Positions 27,133 through 39,810 of a DNA stretch of 44,384 nt are shown here, in pieces; the stretch's first letter is position 1, and each line of letters starts with the position of its first letter. The notes under the pieces were generated by a model. The model had not been told where the DNA came from. It saw only the letters and a list, made by a program, of their open reading frames with translations, and ran no database searches. The translations under genes were made by a program, and so were the position numbers. Source of the DNA: Gammaproteobacteria bacterium bin55 (GTDB lineage Bacteria > Pseudomonadota > Gammaproteobacteria > Pseudomonadales > Azotimanducaceae). The stretch lies in NCBI GenBank assembly GCA_002238665.1, contig MPMU01000011.1, positions 1 through 44,384 on the forward strand. The letters run 5' to 3'.

Positions 27133-27675
27133 ATGTTTCTACTTGACCAGTGCATGGATGAAGCAGTAACTGACATTCACAGTCGAAACACAAAAGGATA
27201 TTCCCTATACGAACTGATGGAATACCTATACACCCAACATCTCGTACATCGATATAACTATCTGTCAGAGAGCATTCGGACACATGAACGCTTTGAAACA
27301 AGACCCTTAATGTCTACTCGTCCAGACGACGAAGCTCACCTTAGGAGAATCCTAGATTACGTTGAGTGTGGTTTATCAAGGAAACCGATTGAGAAAGGAC
27401 ATGTGCCATATGAGTTTTTGGTTTTTGAAGCAACCATGGCTTACTACAGACCCCTCAGAATCAGGAGCCTCACATCTGTCATAACCGAGCTGGTTCTTTT
27501 GGAACTCATGTATCGCCGAGACCTGGAACCAATCCAGCTCGAGCTGAGGCGCGAGGCTCGTATGTCCCGCTATACTTTTGTGACTGACGATTTTATTGCA
27601 GGCCACGATGAAGATTTCATTCTGCTGTGGGAGCGTCGCTACCGTACAAATGGTCTTTCTGCGGTGGTCTACTGA
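27133..27675 (+). CDS. Unrecognised 180-aa protein, copy 2
   Basis: The frame opens at 27061, but ATG 27133 behind GGAGGA (27121) matches copy 1, giving 180 aa. About three quarters of the residues match copy 1 by eye, and both ends (MFLLDQCMDEAVTDIHSR; ILLWERRYRTNG) are nearly fixed. Both copies stay open over their full length with differences spread along it, which argues that both are kept by selection. Function is not recognised. It is convergent with atpC, 106 bp away. Confidence 0.72.
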   Translation: MFLLDQCMDEAVTDIHSRNTKGYSLYELMEYLYTQHLVHRYNYLSESIRTHERFETRPLMSTRPDDEAHLRRILDYVECGLSRKPIEKGHVPYEFLVFEATMAYYRPLRIRSLTSVITELVLLELMYRRDLEPIQLELRREARMSRYTFVTDDFIAGHDEDFILLWERRYRTNGLSAVVY

Positions 27676-27781
27676 CTCAGCTCATTCGCAATAGAAATCG
27701 TCTTTACCCTGTATCCAACGCAGTTGATTTAACTAGAAAGCCTCAGAACCAACCCAATAAAATCCTATGGGCTCGTCTTTC

Positions 27782-28204
27782 TTAAGATCTTCGCTTTTTT
27801 AGTTCTTCAACTGTTTTCTGTCGAGCCGTTGCATCTGCCAGCATCGCAGCGGCTCGCGACAAATCCACATCAGCCGCCTGATCCGACATCGCTTTTTCAG
27901 CATCTTCTTGCGCTTTTAACACCGCCGCCTCATCGAGGTCGGCCGCATGCTCCGCGGCATCCGCAAGGATAGTCACTACGTGCGGTTGAACTTCCAAAAA
28001 TCCACCTGAGACGTAGAAAGGCTCCTCACTTCCATCTTCAAATTTGAGGCGCACGGTACAAGGATTTAAACCTGTTAACAGTGGGGTATGCCCAGGCATA
28101 ATGCCTAATTCCCCTAAGATGCCCGTCGCAACAACCATCGTAACATCACCAGAAAAAATCTCCTTTTCTGCGCTTACGATGTCACATCGCATTGAACTCG
28201 CCAT
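27782..28204 (-). CDS. atpC: ATP synthase F1 subunit epsilon
   Basis: A 140-aa rotor-stalk subunit, which couples rotation and can inhibit ATP hydrolysis. Residues 1-85 form the beta-sandwich (CDIVSAEKEIFSGDV, GELGIMPGHTPLLTGL), and the rest is the two-helix end. It is last in the operon, two bases after atpD. Its 3' end is copied at 26664-26820. Confidence 0.96.
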   Translation of the reverse strand: MASSMRCDIVSAEKEIFSGDVTMVVATGILGELGIMPGHTPLLTGLNPCTVRLKFEDGSEEPFYVSGGFLEVQPHVVTILADAAEHAADLDEAAVLKAQEDAEKAMSDQAADVDLSRAAAMLADATARQKTVEELKKRRS

Positions 28205-28206
28205 GC

Positions 28207-29616
<1,410 letters not shown>

Positions 29617-30480
29617 TTACGACAGTGCTGCCGCACCACCGACAATTTCGGCGATTTCTTGTGTGATGGATGCCTGTCTTGCGTTGTTGTACAACAACGT
29701 TAAATCCTCAATCATCTGCTCTGCGTTATCCGTCGCGTTCTTCATCGCAATCATGCGCGCAGACTGTTCACAGGCAGTATTTTCAATGACTGCTTCATAC
29801 ACTTCAGATTCAATATAACGTTGCACTAAGCCGTTAATGAGGTCTCTAGCATCCGGTTCGTAAATGTAATCCCACCGATGTTGTAGGTTTTGATCGGTGA
29901 TTGGGTTCAATGGCAGTAGCTGAAATATCTTTGGTGTCTGAGTCATACTATTGACGAATTCGTTCGACACCACATCCAAGCGATCAATATCACCCGCTTC
30001 GAATTTATCCAGCATCACGCGAATACCTCCAATCAAGTCATCCACGCCAGGATTCTCACCGATGTCGCTGATAGCCGCTACTACATTTCCACCCACTGAT
30101 CGAAAGAACGAAGCTGCTTTGTTTCCGATCAAAGCCAGTGCCGAACCAACTTCTTTCTCCTTCCAGCGCGTCATATCTTTAATCATGGCGCGGAACAGAT
30201 TTGCGTTTAAACCACCGCACTGACCTTTGTCCGTCGAGACCACGATATAGCCAATATTCTTGACTTCCCTAACCCCCATGTATTTATGCTCATATTCAGG
30301 ATTGGAATTGGCCAGATGTCCAATGACGTCGCGAATGTGGATTGCATACGGACGAGCTGCAATCATCCTATCTTGAGTCCGACGCATCTTACTGGCTGCC
30401 ACCATCTGCATCGCACTCGTGACCTTCTGCGTATTCTGTACGCTCCCGATCTTTTTCTTAATTTCGCGCCCAGCGGCCAC
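29617..30480 (-). CDS. atpG: ATP synthase F1 subunit gamma
   Basis: A 287-aa central-stalk subunit. The N-terminus [20 protein letters not shown] and C-terminus [17 protein letters not shown] are diagnostic. The start GTG at 30480 shares its first G with the atpA stop (TAGTG), so the two are translationally coupled. Confidence 0.97.
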   Translation of the reverse strand: MAAGREIKKKIGSVQNTQKVTSAMQMVAASKMRRTQDRMIAARPYAIHIRDVIGHLANSNPEYEHKYMGVREVKNIGYIVVSTDKGQCGGLNANLFRAMIKDMTRWKEKEVGSALALIGNKAASFFRSVGGNVVAAISDIGENPGVDDLIGGIRVMLDKFEAGDIDRLDVVSNEFVNSMTQTPKIFQLLPLNPITDQNLQHRWDYIYEPDARDLINGLVQRYIESEVYEAVIENTACEQSARMIAMKNATDNAEQMIEDLTLLYNNARQASITQEIAEIVGGAAALS

Positions 30481-32033
30481 TATGCTTCCTCGTACGAGTG
30501 GGTCGCGACGAATGCATCAATGGCTGCTTTCATCTGCTCAACAATCTCGTCGGTGTAATCTCCTGATTCCGAGACTTGCGTCATCCAATCAGCATGTTCC
30601 GCGTTCATATACGCCAACAAATCACGCTCGAAATCAAGTACTCGATTCACTGGCACGTCTCGAAGGTACCCTTCGTTCGCGGCAAATAGAGACACCCCCA
30701 TTTCTGAGACCGAAAGAGGTGAAAATTGAGGTTGTTTCATCAATTCTTCAATGCGTTGGCCGTGTTCAAGCTGTGTTCGTGTCGCTTCGTCTAGATCCGA
30801 AGCAAACTGCGAAAATGCTGCGAGTTCACGATATTGGGCCAACGCTAGTTTGATACCGCCTGAAATCTTCTTCATAAACGGTACCTGAGCCGCACCCCCT
30901 ACCCTAGATACCGAAATACCTGGACTCATTGCCGGCCGAATACCTGCATTAAAACGATCAGTTTCAAGGAAAATCTGACCATCCGTGATTGAAATCACAT
31001 TAGTTGGTACAAACGCTGATACGTCACCCGCCTGTGTCTCAATGATCGGCAGTGCCGTCAGAGAACCGGTTTTGCCTTTAACTTCACCATTGGTGTATTT
31101 CTCGACATATTCGGCATTTACACGTGCCGCACGTTCTAGTAATCGAGAGTGGAGATAGAAAATATCGCCTGGATACGCTTCACGACCTGGAGGACGTCGA
31201 AGTAGTAGCGAAATTTGTCGATACGCCCATGCCTGCTTTGTCAGGTCATCGTAAATAATGAGTGCGTCTTCCCCATGATCACGGAAGTACTCACCCATGG
31301 AACAGCCTGCATAAGGCGCAATATACAGCATCGGTGCGGGATCAGCCGCTGCCGCCGCGACGACAATGGTATGCTCCATCGCACCGTTCTCCTCCAAGGT
31401 GCGAACAATATTGGCGACCGTCGACATTTTCTGGCCAATTGCCACATAAATGCACTTAATCCCTGTGCCTTTCTGATTGATGATTGCATCGACAGCAATG
31501 GCTGTTTTACCAATCTGTCGGTCTCCAATGATCAATTCCCGTTGGCCGCGGCCTACAGGAATCATTGAATCGATGCACTTAATACCCATTTGCACCGGCT
31601 GGTCTACCGACTGTCTTGCGATCACACCAGGCGCTACTTTTTCAATTGGAGCGCTGGCTGTTGCAGCAATCGGTCCTTTACCATCAATTGGAACGCCCAA
31701 AGCATCGACCACGCGACCCAATAGTTCAGGTCCGGTGGGTACTTCGGCAATGCGTTTAGTACATCGTGCCGTCATACCTTCGGATAAATCTCCGTAATCG
31801 CCCAATATGACCGCACCAACGGAATCTCTTTCGAGATTCATTGCCATACCGTAGACACCTCCTGGAAACTCAATCATTTCACCGTATTGTGCCTCTGCCA
31901 GCCCGTGGATACGCACGATACCATCCGATACTGAGACGATGGTACCTTCGTTTTGTGGCTGTGAACTGATATCAAGTTGCGCAATGCGGTCCTTGATCAG
32001 ATCACTAATTTCAGATGGTTTAAGTTGCTCCAT
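30480..32033 (-). CDS. atpA: ATP synthase F1 subunit alpha
   Basis: A 517-aa non-catalytic nucleotide-binding subunit. It has the Walker [19 protein letters not shown] (residues about 170-187), the [19 protein letters not shown] block and the usual [10 protein letters not shown]. Length is typical. It starts 17 bases after atpH and overlaps atpG by one base. Confidence 0.98.
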   Translation of the reverse strand: MEQLKPSEISDLIKDRIAQLDISSQPQNEGTIVSVSDGIVRIHGLAEAQYGEMIEFPGGVYGMAMNLERDSVGAVILGDYGDLSEGMTARCTKRIAEVPTGPELLGRVVDALGVPIDGKGPIAATASAPIEKVAPGVIARQSVDQPVQMGIKCIDSMIPVGRGQRELIIGDRQIGKTAIAVDAIINQKGTGIKCIYVAIGQKMSTVANIVRTLEENGAMEHTIVVAAAAADPAPMLYIAPYAGCSMGEYFRDHGEDALIIYDDLTKQAWAYRQISLLLRRPPGREAYPGDIFYLHSRLLERAARVNAEYVEKYTNGEVKGKTGSLTALPIIETQAGDVSAFVPTNVISITDGQIFLETDRFNAGIRPAMSPGISVSRVGGAAQVPFMKKISGGIKLALAQYRELAAFSQFASDLDEATRTQLEHGQRIEELMKQPQFSPLSVSEMGVSLFAANEGYLRDVPVNRVLDFERDLLAYMNAEHADWMTQVSESGDYTDEIVEQMKAAIDAFVATHSYEEA

Positions 32034-32050
32034 TTTTTGTCTTTACCTAA

Positions 32051-32590
32051 TTAAGCGCGCCTGAGCGCTTCCTGCATTTTGTTTAGTTTGCCTCGAAGGG
32101 AATGATCCAGAACGCTATCCCCAGCTCGTATGACCACACCACCTAGGATCCTTGGGTCCACCGTTTGAGAGAGTTCAATATCTTGCTCAAACCGATTGCT
32201 CAAGGCATCTTTGAAAGATTGGACTTCGTTGTCGTTGAGCTGTATTGCGGCGATCAGCTCGACATCTAGGATTTTTTCTTCTTCTGCACGACGCCGTTCA
32301 AAATCCTCGGTGACTTCAGGTAGCAATTCAAGTCGTTGGTTCTCCGCCAATATGTAAATAAATCTGCGAATTTCCTCACCTGGAGGTTCTCCAAATAGTC
32401 GATAAAGGCTGAATGCCTTCTGAACGTCAGCAATGGTGGGTGACCCCAGCAATTGCTGCATTTCAGGGGTACTCAATGCTTCTACCAAGAAGTTGAGAGT
32501 TCGCGACCATTCAAGCATGCGATCTGAACTTTTTGCAAGCTCAAATATTGCCTTGGCGTAAGGTCTCGCCAGCGTCGTGTTTTCAGCCAT
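32051..32590 (-). CDS. atpH: ATP synthase F1 subunit delta
   Basis: A 179-aa peripheral-stalk subunit. ARPYAKAIFELA at the start and the C-terminal DPRILGGVVIRAGDSVLDHS are the family ends. It follows atpF by 3 bases. Confidence 0.96.
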   Translation of the reverse strand: MAENTTLARPYAKAIFELAKSSDRMLEWSRTLNFLVEALSTPEMQQLLGSPTIADVQKAFSLYRLFGEPPGEEIRRFIYILAENQRLELLPEVTEDFERRRAEEEKILDVELIAAIQLNDNEVQSFKDALSNRFEQDIELSQTVDPRILGGVVIRAGDSVLDHSLRGKLNKMQEALRRA

Positions 32591-32593
32591 CGA

Positions 32594-33064
32594 TTAAAGT
32601 TCGGCTGCCAATTTCTTCAAGAGATCAGCATGTTTGTCACGGTCAATCTCTTCTTCAAGAATACGTTCAGCGCCCGATACTGCAATTCCAGCAACTTCCT
32701 CACGAAGTCGTTCTCTCGCTCGATTAACTTCTTGATCGATTTCTGCTTGAGCTGCTTGAACAATGCGTTCGCCTTCTTCACTCGCTTCTCTTTTAGCTTC
32801 CTCAATCATGGTCGACGATTGTCGACGTGCCTGAGCGATGATCTGGTCGGCTTCAGTTCTGGCATTCTTAATGGCCTCCTGGGCTCGAAGCCCTGCTTCA
32901 GCCAAGTCGTGCTCAGCTTTTTCCGCATTCTCAATGCCTTCCGCGATGGTCTTCTGCCGCTCGCGCATAGCATTGATGAGAGGTGGCCAAATAAATCGAA
33001 CACAGAACCATATGAAAACCGCGAAGGTCACTGACTGCGCAACCATCGTCATAGTAAAGTTCAT
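32594..33064 (-). CDS. atpF: ATP synthase F0 subunit b
   Basis: A 156-aa peripheral-stalk subunit. One N-terminal membrane helix (residues about 5-27, [20 protein letters not shown]) is followed by a long charged coiled coil rich in Ala, Glu and Arg. Length is the same as in typical gammaproteobacteria. It lies 45 bases after atpE. Confidence 0.96.
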   Translation of the reverse strand: MNFTMTMVAQSVTFAVFIWFCVRFIWPPLINAMRERQKTIAEGIENAEKAEHDLAEAGLRAQEAIKNARTEADQIIAQARRQSSTMIEEAKREASEEGERIVQAAQAEIDQEVNRARERLREEVAGIAVSGAERILEEEIDRDKHADLLKKLAAEL

Positions 33065-33109
33065 TTCGTTACCTCGTTTGTGACAGAATGTCCTTCCTTT
33101 CGGTGGTTT

Positions 33110-33358
<249 letters not shown>

Positions 33359-33369
33359 CTAATCTTTGC

Positions 33370-34221
<852 letters not shown>

Positions 34222-34225
34222 CTAG

Positions 34226-34633
34226 TTACTCTCGAATCAACGAAGTGTTTTCTGCGGGACGTTCGGTTCTAGGTAACATCCAAGTCGTGAATACGGGTAC
34301 AAGAATGCCTACGCCGGCCGTGACCAAAAATGGGATTATCTGAGACCTAAATAACACACCAAAACCAAGCAGAGCACACATCATCACGATCGTTCGAAGA
34401 TATCCATAAACCAACACTTGAGTAGGTTTCTTCGCACGACTCATAAGGAAGTAAGAAAGCCAATTGGGTAAGAGCACTACCGCGCCACCAACGATTGCTG
34501 CGGTCATGGCAGATAAATCTATGAACGACCAAGCCATGAGTGTTAGGACAACACCCATAAACTGCCACACAAATAGTTGTTTGGCAATATGCTCAGTCGT
34601 ATTTACAGACTCAGGCGTAGCTGGGTCGTCCAT
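34226..34633 (-). CDS. atpI: ATP synthase accessory protein AtpI
   Basis: A 135-aa protein with four predicted membrane helices (residues about 22-42, 45-65, 77-97, 101-121). It is thought to help assemble the c-ring. It leads the operon atpIBEFHAGDC, as in many bacteria. Confidence 0.9.
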   Translation of the reverse strand: MDDPATPESVNTTEHIAKQLFVWQFMGVVLTLMAWSFIDLSAMTAAIVGGAVVLLPNWLSYFLMSRAKKPTQVLVYGYLRTIVMMCALLGFGVLFRSQIIPFLVTAGVGILVPVFTTWMLPRTERPAENTSLIRE

Positions 34634-34849
34634 TCAAAAATCAGCGAATTTGGGTAATTAGATGCGGATGTGCAACCGATAAGAGCTGCTACTAGTTTCG
34701 TAGCGGTGCGAATTATAAGAATGGATATTTAGCAAGCTCAAGATTTGCAGAAAAACCACGAAAATTAGATGTCTAAATCGAATGTAACTACTTGGTTTTA
34801 ATTGAAAATACCAAGTATTTAATTGACTGGCAAACGGAATGAAAAACGC
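34634..34849 (-). promoter_or_regulatory. Spacer between parB and atpI, expected to hold the atp promoter
   Basis: A 216-bp A+T-rich gap between two minus-strand units. It carries an imperfect hairpin, ACTTGGT / ACCAAGT, with a 13-base loop at 34790-34816, lacking a T-run. The atp operon promoter is expected on the minus strand here, but no confident -35/-10 pair is claimed. Confidence 0.45.
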
Positions 34850-35722
34850 TCATTCTTCCCCTAGCAACTTAAGAACTTCGTGTAGTTTCTCCAACGATTG
34901 GTAGTGGATAGCTAGCACACCAGATTTGCCGGGCTTGGATTCCTTAATCTTTACCAAGAGTCCTAGTTCATCCGATAGTCGGCGTTGAAGATTAATTAAA
35001 TCAGCACTTTGAGGAGCTTTCGGAGCTTTGCGTTTCCCGCCAGCTAGCTGACGGATTTTTGCTTCGAGCTGACGAACGGTCAGATCTCTGGTTACCACAT
35101 CCCGAGCAAGAGATTTACGACGCGACTCATTTTCGACACCCAGTAACGCTCTGGCATGACCTTCTTCAAGTTTCTCATTCGCAAGTAGCTGCAAAATTGA
35201 CTGATCAAGATTCATCAGTCGGATCAGGTTAGTGACTGTCGTTCTTGATTTCCCGATGGCTTCCCCAATAGCCCCCTGAGTAAGTCCAAACTCGGTGTAT
35301 AGCCGATGCAATGCTTGAGCTTCTTCAAAAGTATTCAAGTCATCTCGCTGCAGATTTTCAATCAGTGCGATCACCAGCGCATCCACATCATTGACAGCCT
35401 TCACGATGACAGGAATCGTGTCTAATCCTGCCTGTTGGGATGCGAGCCACCGACGTTCACCAGCAACTAATTCATAGCCTTGTTCTACCGGTCGAACAAT
35501 AATGGGTTGAACCACCCCATTTGACCGAATGGAGTCAGCCAACTCCCTTAAAGATTCATCTTCAAATACTTGCCTGGGTTGTTGGGGATTACGCGTAATC
35601 TGCGAAACCTGCAACTCTAAGAGCTGATTTTCATGGTTTTCAGTACTTGAAATGGGTAACTCAGGGTTATTTTGCCCAAGCAGAGCTTCAAGTCCTTTGC
35701 CTAGGCTAGGTCGTTTTGCCAT
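34850..35722 (-). CDS. parB: Chromosome-partitioning protein ParB
   Basis: A 290-aa parS-binding CTPase clamp. The N-terminus KRPSLGKGLEALLG, the NPQQPRQVFEDESLRELADS block, the CTP-binding GERRWLAS, and the helix-turn-helix GEAIGKSRTTVTNLIRLM are all present. Its ATG overlaps the parA stop as TGATG. No good parS site (TGTTTCACGTGAAACA) was found in the window. Confidence 0.97.
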   Translation of the reverse strand: MAKRPSLGKGLEALLGQNNPELPISSTENHENQLLELQVSQITRNPQQPRQVFEDESLRELADSIRSNGVVQPIIVRPVEQGYELVAGERRWLASQQAGLDTIPVIVKAVNDVDALVIALIENLQRDDLNTFEEAQALHRLYTEFGLTQGAIGEAIGKSRTTVTNLIRLMNLDQSILQLLANEKLEEGHARALLGVENESRRKSLARDVVTRDLTVRQLEAKIRQLAGGKRKAPKAPQSADLINLQRRLSDELGLLVKIKESKPGKSGVLAIHYQSLEKLHEVLKLLGEE

Positions 35723-36525
35723 CAGCTGTCTCCCGTTTCTGTCACGTCAACAGAATCGCTTTCATGTGCCTCATGTCTGCGAATGACTTCATTCGCTAAG
35801 GCAAGATATGCGAGCGCACCTCTACATTTAGGTGAATATTCAATCACCGCTAAACCATGACTCGGAGCTTCGGCCAATCTGACGTTGCGCGGAATCACTG
35901 TTCGGTACACCTGTTCCGGAAAATACTGAAATAACTGCCTTGCAACGTCATTGGTCAGACTATTCCTCGGATCGTACATACAACGTAATATGCCGTCCAG
36001 CTCAAGATTCCGATGACCTGCTGCTCGTACAGCATCCAACGTGCGAATCAATCCAGATAACCCTTCCAACGCAAAGTACTCGCACTGCATGGGAATTATT
36101 ACACCCGTTGCCGCCATTAAAGCATTGATGGTGACTACATTTAACGCGGGTGGGCAATCCAGAATTATGTAGTCGTAACCATTCACCTGCGAGAATGCTC
36201 GTTGAAGTCGAAAATTTCGATCTCGTTCTCCCAGCATCTGCAGTTCGGCAGATGTTAAATCAGAATTTGAGGGAATGACATCCACCCCACAACTCGTTGG
36301 GAGAATCATGTCCATGGGATTCCCGTTGTCGACGAGTATCTCCCAAACCGTTCCAGTCTCTTCACTTAGTTCAACACCTAAGCCTACAGATGCGTTGCTC
36401 TGTTGATCTAAATCGACTAGGAGTGTTTTCTGCTTCATTGTGACCAAAGAAGCCGCGAGGTTCATGCTTGTTGTGGTTTTACCAACACCACCTTTCTGGT
36501 TGGCAACTGCAAGAATGTGGGTCAC
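35722..36525 (-). CDS. parA: Chromosome-partitioning ATPase ParA (Soj type)
   Basis: A 267-aa deviant Walker-A ATPase (NQKGGVGKTTTSMNLAASL, residues 9-27). DCPPALN follows. It works with ParB to separate origins. GTG 36525 overlaps the rsmG stop as GTGA. The order mnmG-rsmG-parA-parB is the classical origin-proximal cluster. Confidence 0.97.
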   Translation of the reverse strand: MTHILAVANQKGGVGKTTTSMNLAASLVTMKQKTLLVDLDQQSNASVGLGVELSEETGTVWEILVDNGNPMDMILPTSCGVDVIPSNSDLTSAELQMLGERDRNFRLQRAFSQVNGYDYIILDCPPALNVVTINALMAATGVIIPMQCEYFALEGLSGLIRTLDAVRAAGHRNLELDGILRCMYDPRNSLTNDVARQLFQYFPEQVYRTVIPRNVRLAEAPSHGLAVIEYSPKCRGALAYLALANEVIRRHEAHESDSVDVTETGDS

Positions 36526-37049
36526 GACCCAGCCTTGGATACTAAGGTAACGAACCCTCGCCTAACCGCAATACTCGGTTCAACGATTGCTTGTTGAAGT
36601 GGTTCATGGAATTCTTCGGATGTCTGCAGGATTAATTTACCCTGTGGGTTTAGTAGCTCTTTACTCCACTCCCATAAAGCGTCTGGCTTAGCAACAGCTC
36701 TGGCAGTCACCACATCAAAACCAATCTCCCGGCCTTGCGAAATCGATCTGACATCCTGTTCCAGAATCTTTACATTGATGAGATTCAGCCGCATTTTAAC
36801 GTGGTTGAGAAACCTGCACTTGGTACTGCTTCGTTCAGCCAGTTCAAACGACACATTGGGTAACGCTAGCGCCAAAGGGATGCTTGGGAAGCCACCTCCA
36901 GGACCAATATCAAGTACAGTTTTCGCTGCTTCTAAGTGTGTAATAAGCCCCAAACTATCGTCAACATGCCGTGACTGCAGGTGTCGAACATCCTGTCTTG
37001 AAACAAGCTTGCAAATGGGATTCCACTTTGCAACAAGATCCTTGTACAA
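36522..37049 (-). CDS. rsmG: 16S rRNA m7G527 methyltransferase RsmG
   Basis: RsmG methylates N7 of G527 with SAM. The visible blocks are KWNPICKLVS, HVDDSLGLITHL and the SAM motif VLDIGPGGGFPSIPLALA (residues 45-62). At 175 aa from TTG 37049 it is shorter than the usual 200 or so. There is no ATG or GTG in front of KDLVAKWN before mnmG ends at 37079, so a TTG (or CTG 37055) start or a short N-terminus must be accepted. The frame itself stays open into mnmG. Confidence 0.92.
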   Translation of the reverse strand: MYKDLVAKWNPICKLVSRQDVRHLQSRHVDDSLGLITHLEAAKTVLDIGPGGGFPSIPLALALPNVSFELAERSSTKCRFLNHVKMRLNLINVKILEQDVRSISQGREIGFDVVTARAVAKPDALWEWSKELLNPQGKLILQTSEEFHEPLQQAIVEPSIAVRRGFVTLVSKAGS

Positions 37050-37078
37050 CTGCAGATCTGATTCGAATGTGGGACTAG

Positions 37079-38974
37079 CTAAGCGATCTTTCGTGGTCGC
37101 TCCTTCTGGTGTCGTTTTATGTGAACCGTCAGTAAAGACAACGCCGCTGGTGTCATACCTGGAATTCGAGATGCTTGCGATATCGTTTGCGGTCGGACGT
37201 TACTTAATTTCTCACATAGTTCGTTTGAGAGTCCTTCCATAGTCGTGTATTGCAGAGAGTCCGGTATTTTTATTTGCCTACGTTCGTCCGCAATTTCAAT
37301 TTCTTTGTCCTGTCGCCGAATATAGCCTTCGTACTTGATCTCAACACACGCCTGCGCAAGTGCATCAGAGTCCAGGGAATCAAACCACCCGGTCTTGATT
37401 AAATCCGCGGCATGCACATTGGGACGCTTCATAAATTCAACCAAATTCGTGTCTTTAGTAATTGATTCGCCCGTCACTTGCGCGGCTAGAGCTGCATTTA
37501 CTGAATTGACCGGCAAATTTAGGGTGGAGATCTTACGTTGACATTCTTCCACATTCTTAACACGAGTTTGGAAAGTCAGCCATCTCTGGTCGTCAATCAA
37601 TCCCACCTGTCGCCCTATTGGTGTCAGGCGATAATCTGCATTGTCCTGACGCAATCTAAGACGATACTCCGCTCTACTCGTGAACATTCTGTATGGCTCG
37701 TCCGTACCTAAGGTGATAAGGTCATCCACCAAAACCCCCGCATAGGCTTCATGTCGAGCAGGGCACCAACTTGATTTGTGTTGTACTTTGAGCGCTGCAT
37801 TAATTCCCGCTATTAACCCCTGAATACCTGCTTCTTCGTATCCAGTCGTACCGTTGATCTGGCCGGCAAAGAACAGATTCTCTATGACTTGAGTTTCTAG
37901 TGAGCTCTGTAGGTCGCGTGGATCGAAAAAGTCATACTCGATGGCATATCCTGCGCGTGTGATATGCGCATTCTCAAACCCACGAATACTCCGGACAAAT
38001 CGCACTTGTGTTGAATACGGCAGGCTTGTTGAAATACCATTGGGATAAAGTTCCGTTGTACCTAATCCTTCAGGCTCTACAAAAATCTGATGGGAGTCAC
38101 GATCAGCGAATCTCACTACCTTGTCTTCAATAGAAGGACAGTAGCGAGGTCCTATGCCTTCAATCTTTCCTGAATACATCGGCGATTCACCAAGTCCGGC
38201 ACGAATCAGTTCGTGTGTTTTAGAGTTGGTGCGCGTGATATGACACGGGACTTGCTCTGGATGATGACTGCGATCACCAAGAAACGACATAACAGGTACT
38301 GGGACGTCGCCTGGTTGCTCGTCCATTACACTGAAATCTACGGTTTTACCATCAATTCGTGGGGGCGTACCGGTCTTCAATCGACCTACTCGTAGAGGTA
38401 AGGCCCGAAGCCGTTCAGCGAGAGCTATCGAGGCTGAGTCTCCCGCTCTTCCACCGCTTTGGGCTTGTAGACCAATAAAAATTCGCCCGCCAAGAAATGT
38501 ACCCGTGGTCATGATCACGGTTTCCGCCTCCATGATCATTCCAGTTCGGGTAACGACACCCTTTACTCTATCTTTTTCGACAACCAAATCAACTACCGTA
38601 TCTTGCCATAGTTTCAGACCGGCTTGATTTTCAACCTGTCTTCGTATGGCGGCTTTATAAAGCGCGCGATCCGCTTGTGCTCTCGTGGCCTGAACTGCAG
38701 GTCCTTTGGTTGCGTTTAATGTTCGAAAATGGATTCCCGCTTCATCAGCGGCCAACGCCATAGCGCCGCCTAATGCGTCGATTTCTCTCGCAAGATGACT
38801 CTTACCAATCCCACCGATTGCAGGATTACAAGACATCTGACCGATCGTCTCAATGGATTGGGTCAGTAAACAGGTATTGACTCCCATCCTTGCCGCACCG
38901 AGAGCAGCTTCGACTCCAGCATGACCTCCTCCGACGACCAAAACATCGAACTTTTCTGGATAGGCAAATGACAT
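37079..38974 (-). CDS. mnmG: tRNA U34 carboxymethylaminomethyl-modification enzyme MnmG
   Basis: A 631-aa FAD enzyme that works with MnmE on wobble U34. The Rossmann motif [19 protein letters not shown] (residues 13-31), [20 protein letters not shown], and [10 protein letters not shown] are all standard. It is normally next to mnmE in gammaproteobacteria or separated from it by little; here about 4.5 kb of accessory DNA lies between. Confidence 0.98.
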   Translation of the reverse strand: MSFAYPEKFDVLVVGGGHAGVEAALGAARMGVNTCLLTQSIETIGQMSCNPAIGGIGKSHLAREIDALGGAMALAADEAGIHFRTLNATKGPAVQATRAQADRALYKAAIRRQVENQAGLKLWQDTVVDLVVEKDRVKGVVTRTGMIMEAETVIMTTGTFLGGRIFIGLQAQSGGRAGDSASIALAERLRALPLRVGRLKTGTPPRIDGKTVDFSVMDEQPGDVPVPVMSFLGDRSHHPEQVPCHITRTNSKTHELIRAGLGESPMYSGKIEGIGPRYCPSIEDKVVRFADRDSHQIFVEPEGLGTTELYPNGISTSLPYSTQVRFVRSIRGFENAHITRAGYAIEYDFFDPRDLQSSLETQVIENLFFAGQINGTTGYEEAGIQGLIAGINAALKVQHKSSWCPARHEAYAGVLVDDLITLGTDEPYRMFTSRAEYRLRLRQDNADYRLTPIGRQVGLIDDQRWLTFQTRVKNVEECQRKISTLNLPVNSVNAALAAQVTGESITKDTNLVEFMKRPNVHAADLIKTGWFDSLDSDALAQACVEIKYEGYIRRQDKEIEIADERRQIKIPDSLQYTTMEGLSNELCEKLSNVRPQTISQASRIPGMTPAALSLLTVHIKRHQKERPRKIA

Positions 38975-39111
38975 AAAAGGGGGTTAGCTAGATGAAGAAT
39001 TGATTCAGGTACGTGCGTATTTTAATACTGTAATTATATATACCAAATTTATTGTGGTACTTTTGCGATGAATCAAGGCTCAGACGACATTCGGAATATG
39101 TATTTTCATGC
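38975..39111. other. mnmG upstream region
   Basis: An A+T-rich spacer of 137 bp (for example TTTTAATACTGTAATTATAT at 39020-39039), likely to hold the mnmG promoter on the minus strand. No oriC-type DnaA-box cluster is seen. Confidence 0.4.
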
Positions 39112-39505
39112 GACCCTCGATATTCTGTCTAGATGGGGTCCGTCTTTAAAGATCGCTAGAATCCTTAGAGAGGCTACAACGTCTGTTGTTCTGCTCTTTG
39201 GTGATCACTTACCAATACAGAATTTAGAAAAAATCTCGCCTATTAGATCGACGGTAGTGGTTGAGCCTATTACTTTACCTAGCCAATCGAAGGCTTTCAG
39301 CGGCGATTTCTCTATGTTGAGGACGTAAATTGTCTGACGCTGACTATAGATGCGATTGAGCATTCCAGAGAGATCTTAAGTGTCTGGGTCTACCTCAAAA
39401 TGCATCGTCCCTTGGCTCATGGCAAAACCCTTCGCGTATCCCTGTTTTGAGCTCGCGTAAAGCCACTTCTTTTAAAGTGCTAATCCCGACCGAACCGTCC
39501 CACGA
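39112..39505. repeat. Imperfect direct repeat of the mnmE 3' end, left copy
   Basis: About 390 bases align with 43413-43815, at about 80 percent identity by eye. The repeat includes about 90 bases downstream of the mnmE stop and about 300 bases of the coding 3' end. The block between the two repeats is the island. Confidence 0.9.
39204..39505 (-). pseudogene. mnmE 3'-end fragment
   Basis: The minus strand reads GKVIGSTTTVDLIGEIFSKF and ends CIGK with TGA at 39204-39206, matching the C-terminus of the intact mnmE. Upstream, indels break the frame: LRELKTGIR and GRPRHL homologues are present but a TAA interrupts between them. It is not expressed as a protein. It may be the original 3' end left behind when the island entered, or a copy carried in with the island. 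Confidence 0.92.
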
Positions 39506-39605
39506 TACGGGGCGTAAACCGGCCAGTACCGCCAGATTACACAGGGAATCAGCTCAACACCGCACCGCACTCGAGTGTGCGACCATTGCCCTCTCTCAAG
39601 CGAAG

Positions 39606-39720
39606 CCGTATCCTGAAGCAATGACCTGACGAGAATCTCCGGTCCGGTGTCCTTTTGACCGACTGATGCCATGAGCCGAGAGCGAACCTCGGCCCTGAAT
39701 TTATCCGTTAGGTCAAACCC
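39606..39720 (-). pseudogene. vsr 5'-end fragment, second copy
   Basis: The minus strand encodes LTDKFRAEVRSRLMASVGQ and then KDTGPEILVRSLL, the N-terminal signature of the very-short-patch repair endonuclease Vsr (RS..M..V..KDT.PE..VR.LL). The frame ends soon after, and the nuclease core is missing. It starts without a clear ATG; a stop lies 7 codons upstream. Vsr normally mends T:G mismatches left by Dcm-type methylation. Confidence 0.8.
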
Positions 39721-39810
39721 AAGACGAAGCTACAGATATTCGCAACAAAAAGTCAAAGGCAACGTAAAGGGCGATTTCACATGTCCGTCGCCAGATGCGC
39801 CGCCTGCGTC

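Larger units (their letters stand above)
25741..27941. repeat. 1.1-kb imperfect tandem duplication spanning wyl 3' end, 180-aa gene and atpC 3' end
   Basis: Unit one (25741 to about 26820) and unit two (26862 to about 27941) align nearly throughout, with a shift of 1117-1121 bp and about 40 unrelated bases between them. Unit one begins inside the intact WYL gene and ends in a broken atpC fragment. Unit two begins with a broken WYL fragment and ends inside the intact atpC. This is the expected product of one tandem duplication between two intact genes, followed by point divergence. Confidence 0.9.

Noticed and set aside
30286-30853. Plus-strand frames across atpG and atpA
   Set aside because: They lie fully antisense to conserved ATP synthase genes and show no family pattern.
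34790-34816. Hairpin after parB as a terminator
   Set aside because: A 13-base loop and no T-run; too weak to call a terminator.
39068-39328. Plus-strand 86-codon frame at the left mnmE repeat
   Set aside because: It is antisense to the mnmE fragment, whose conserved minus-strand reading explains the sequence.
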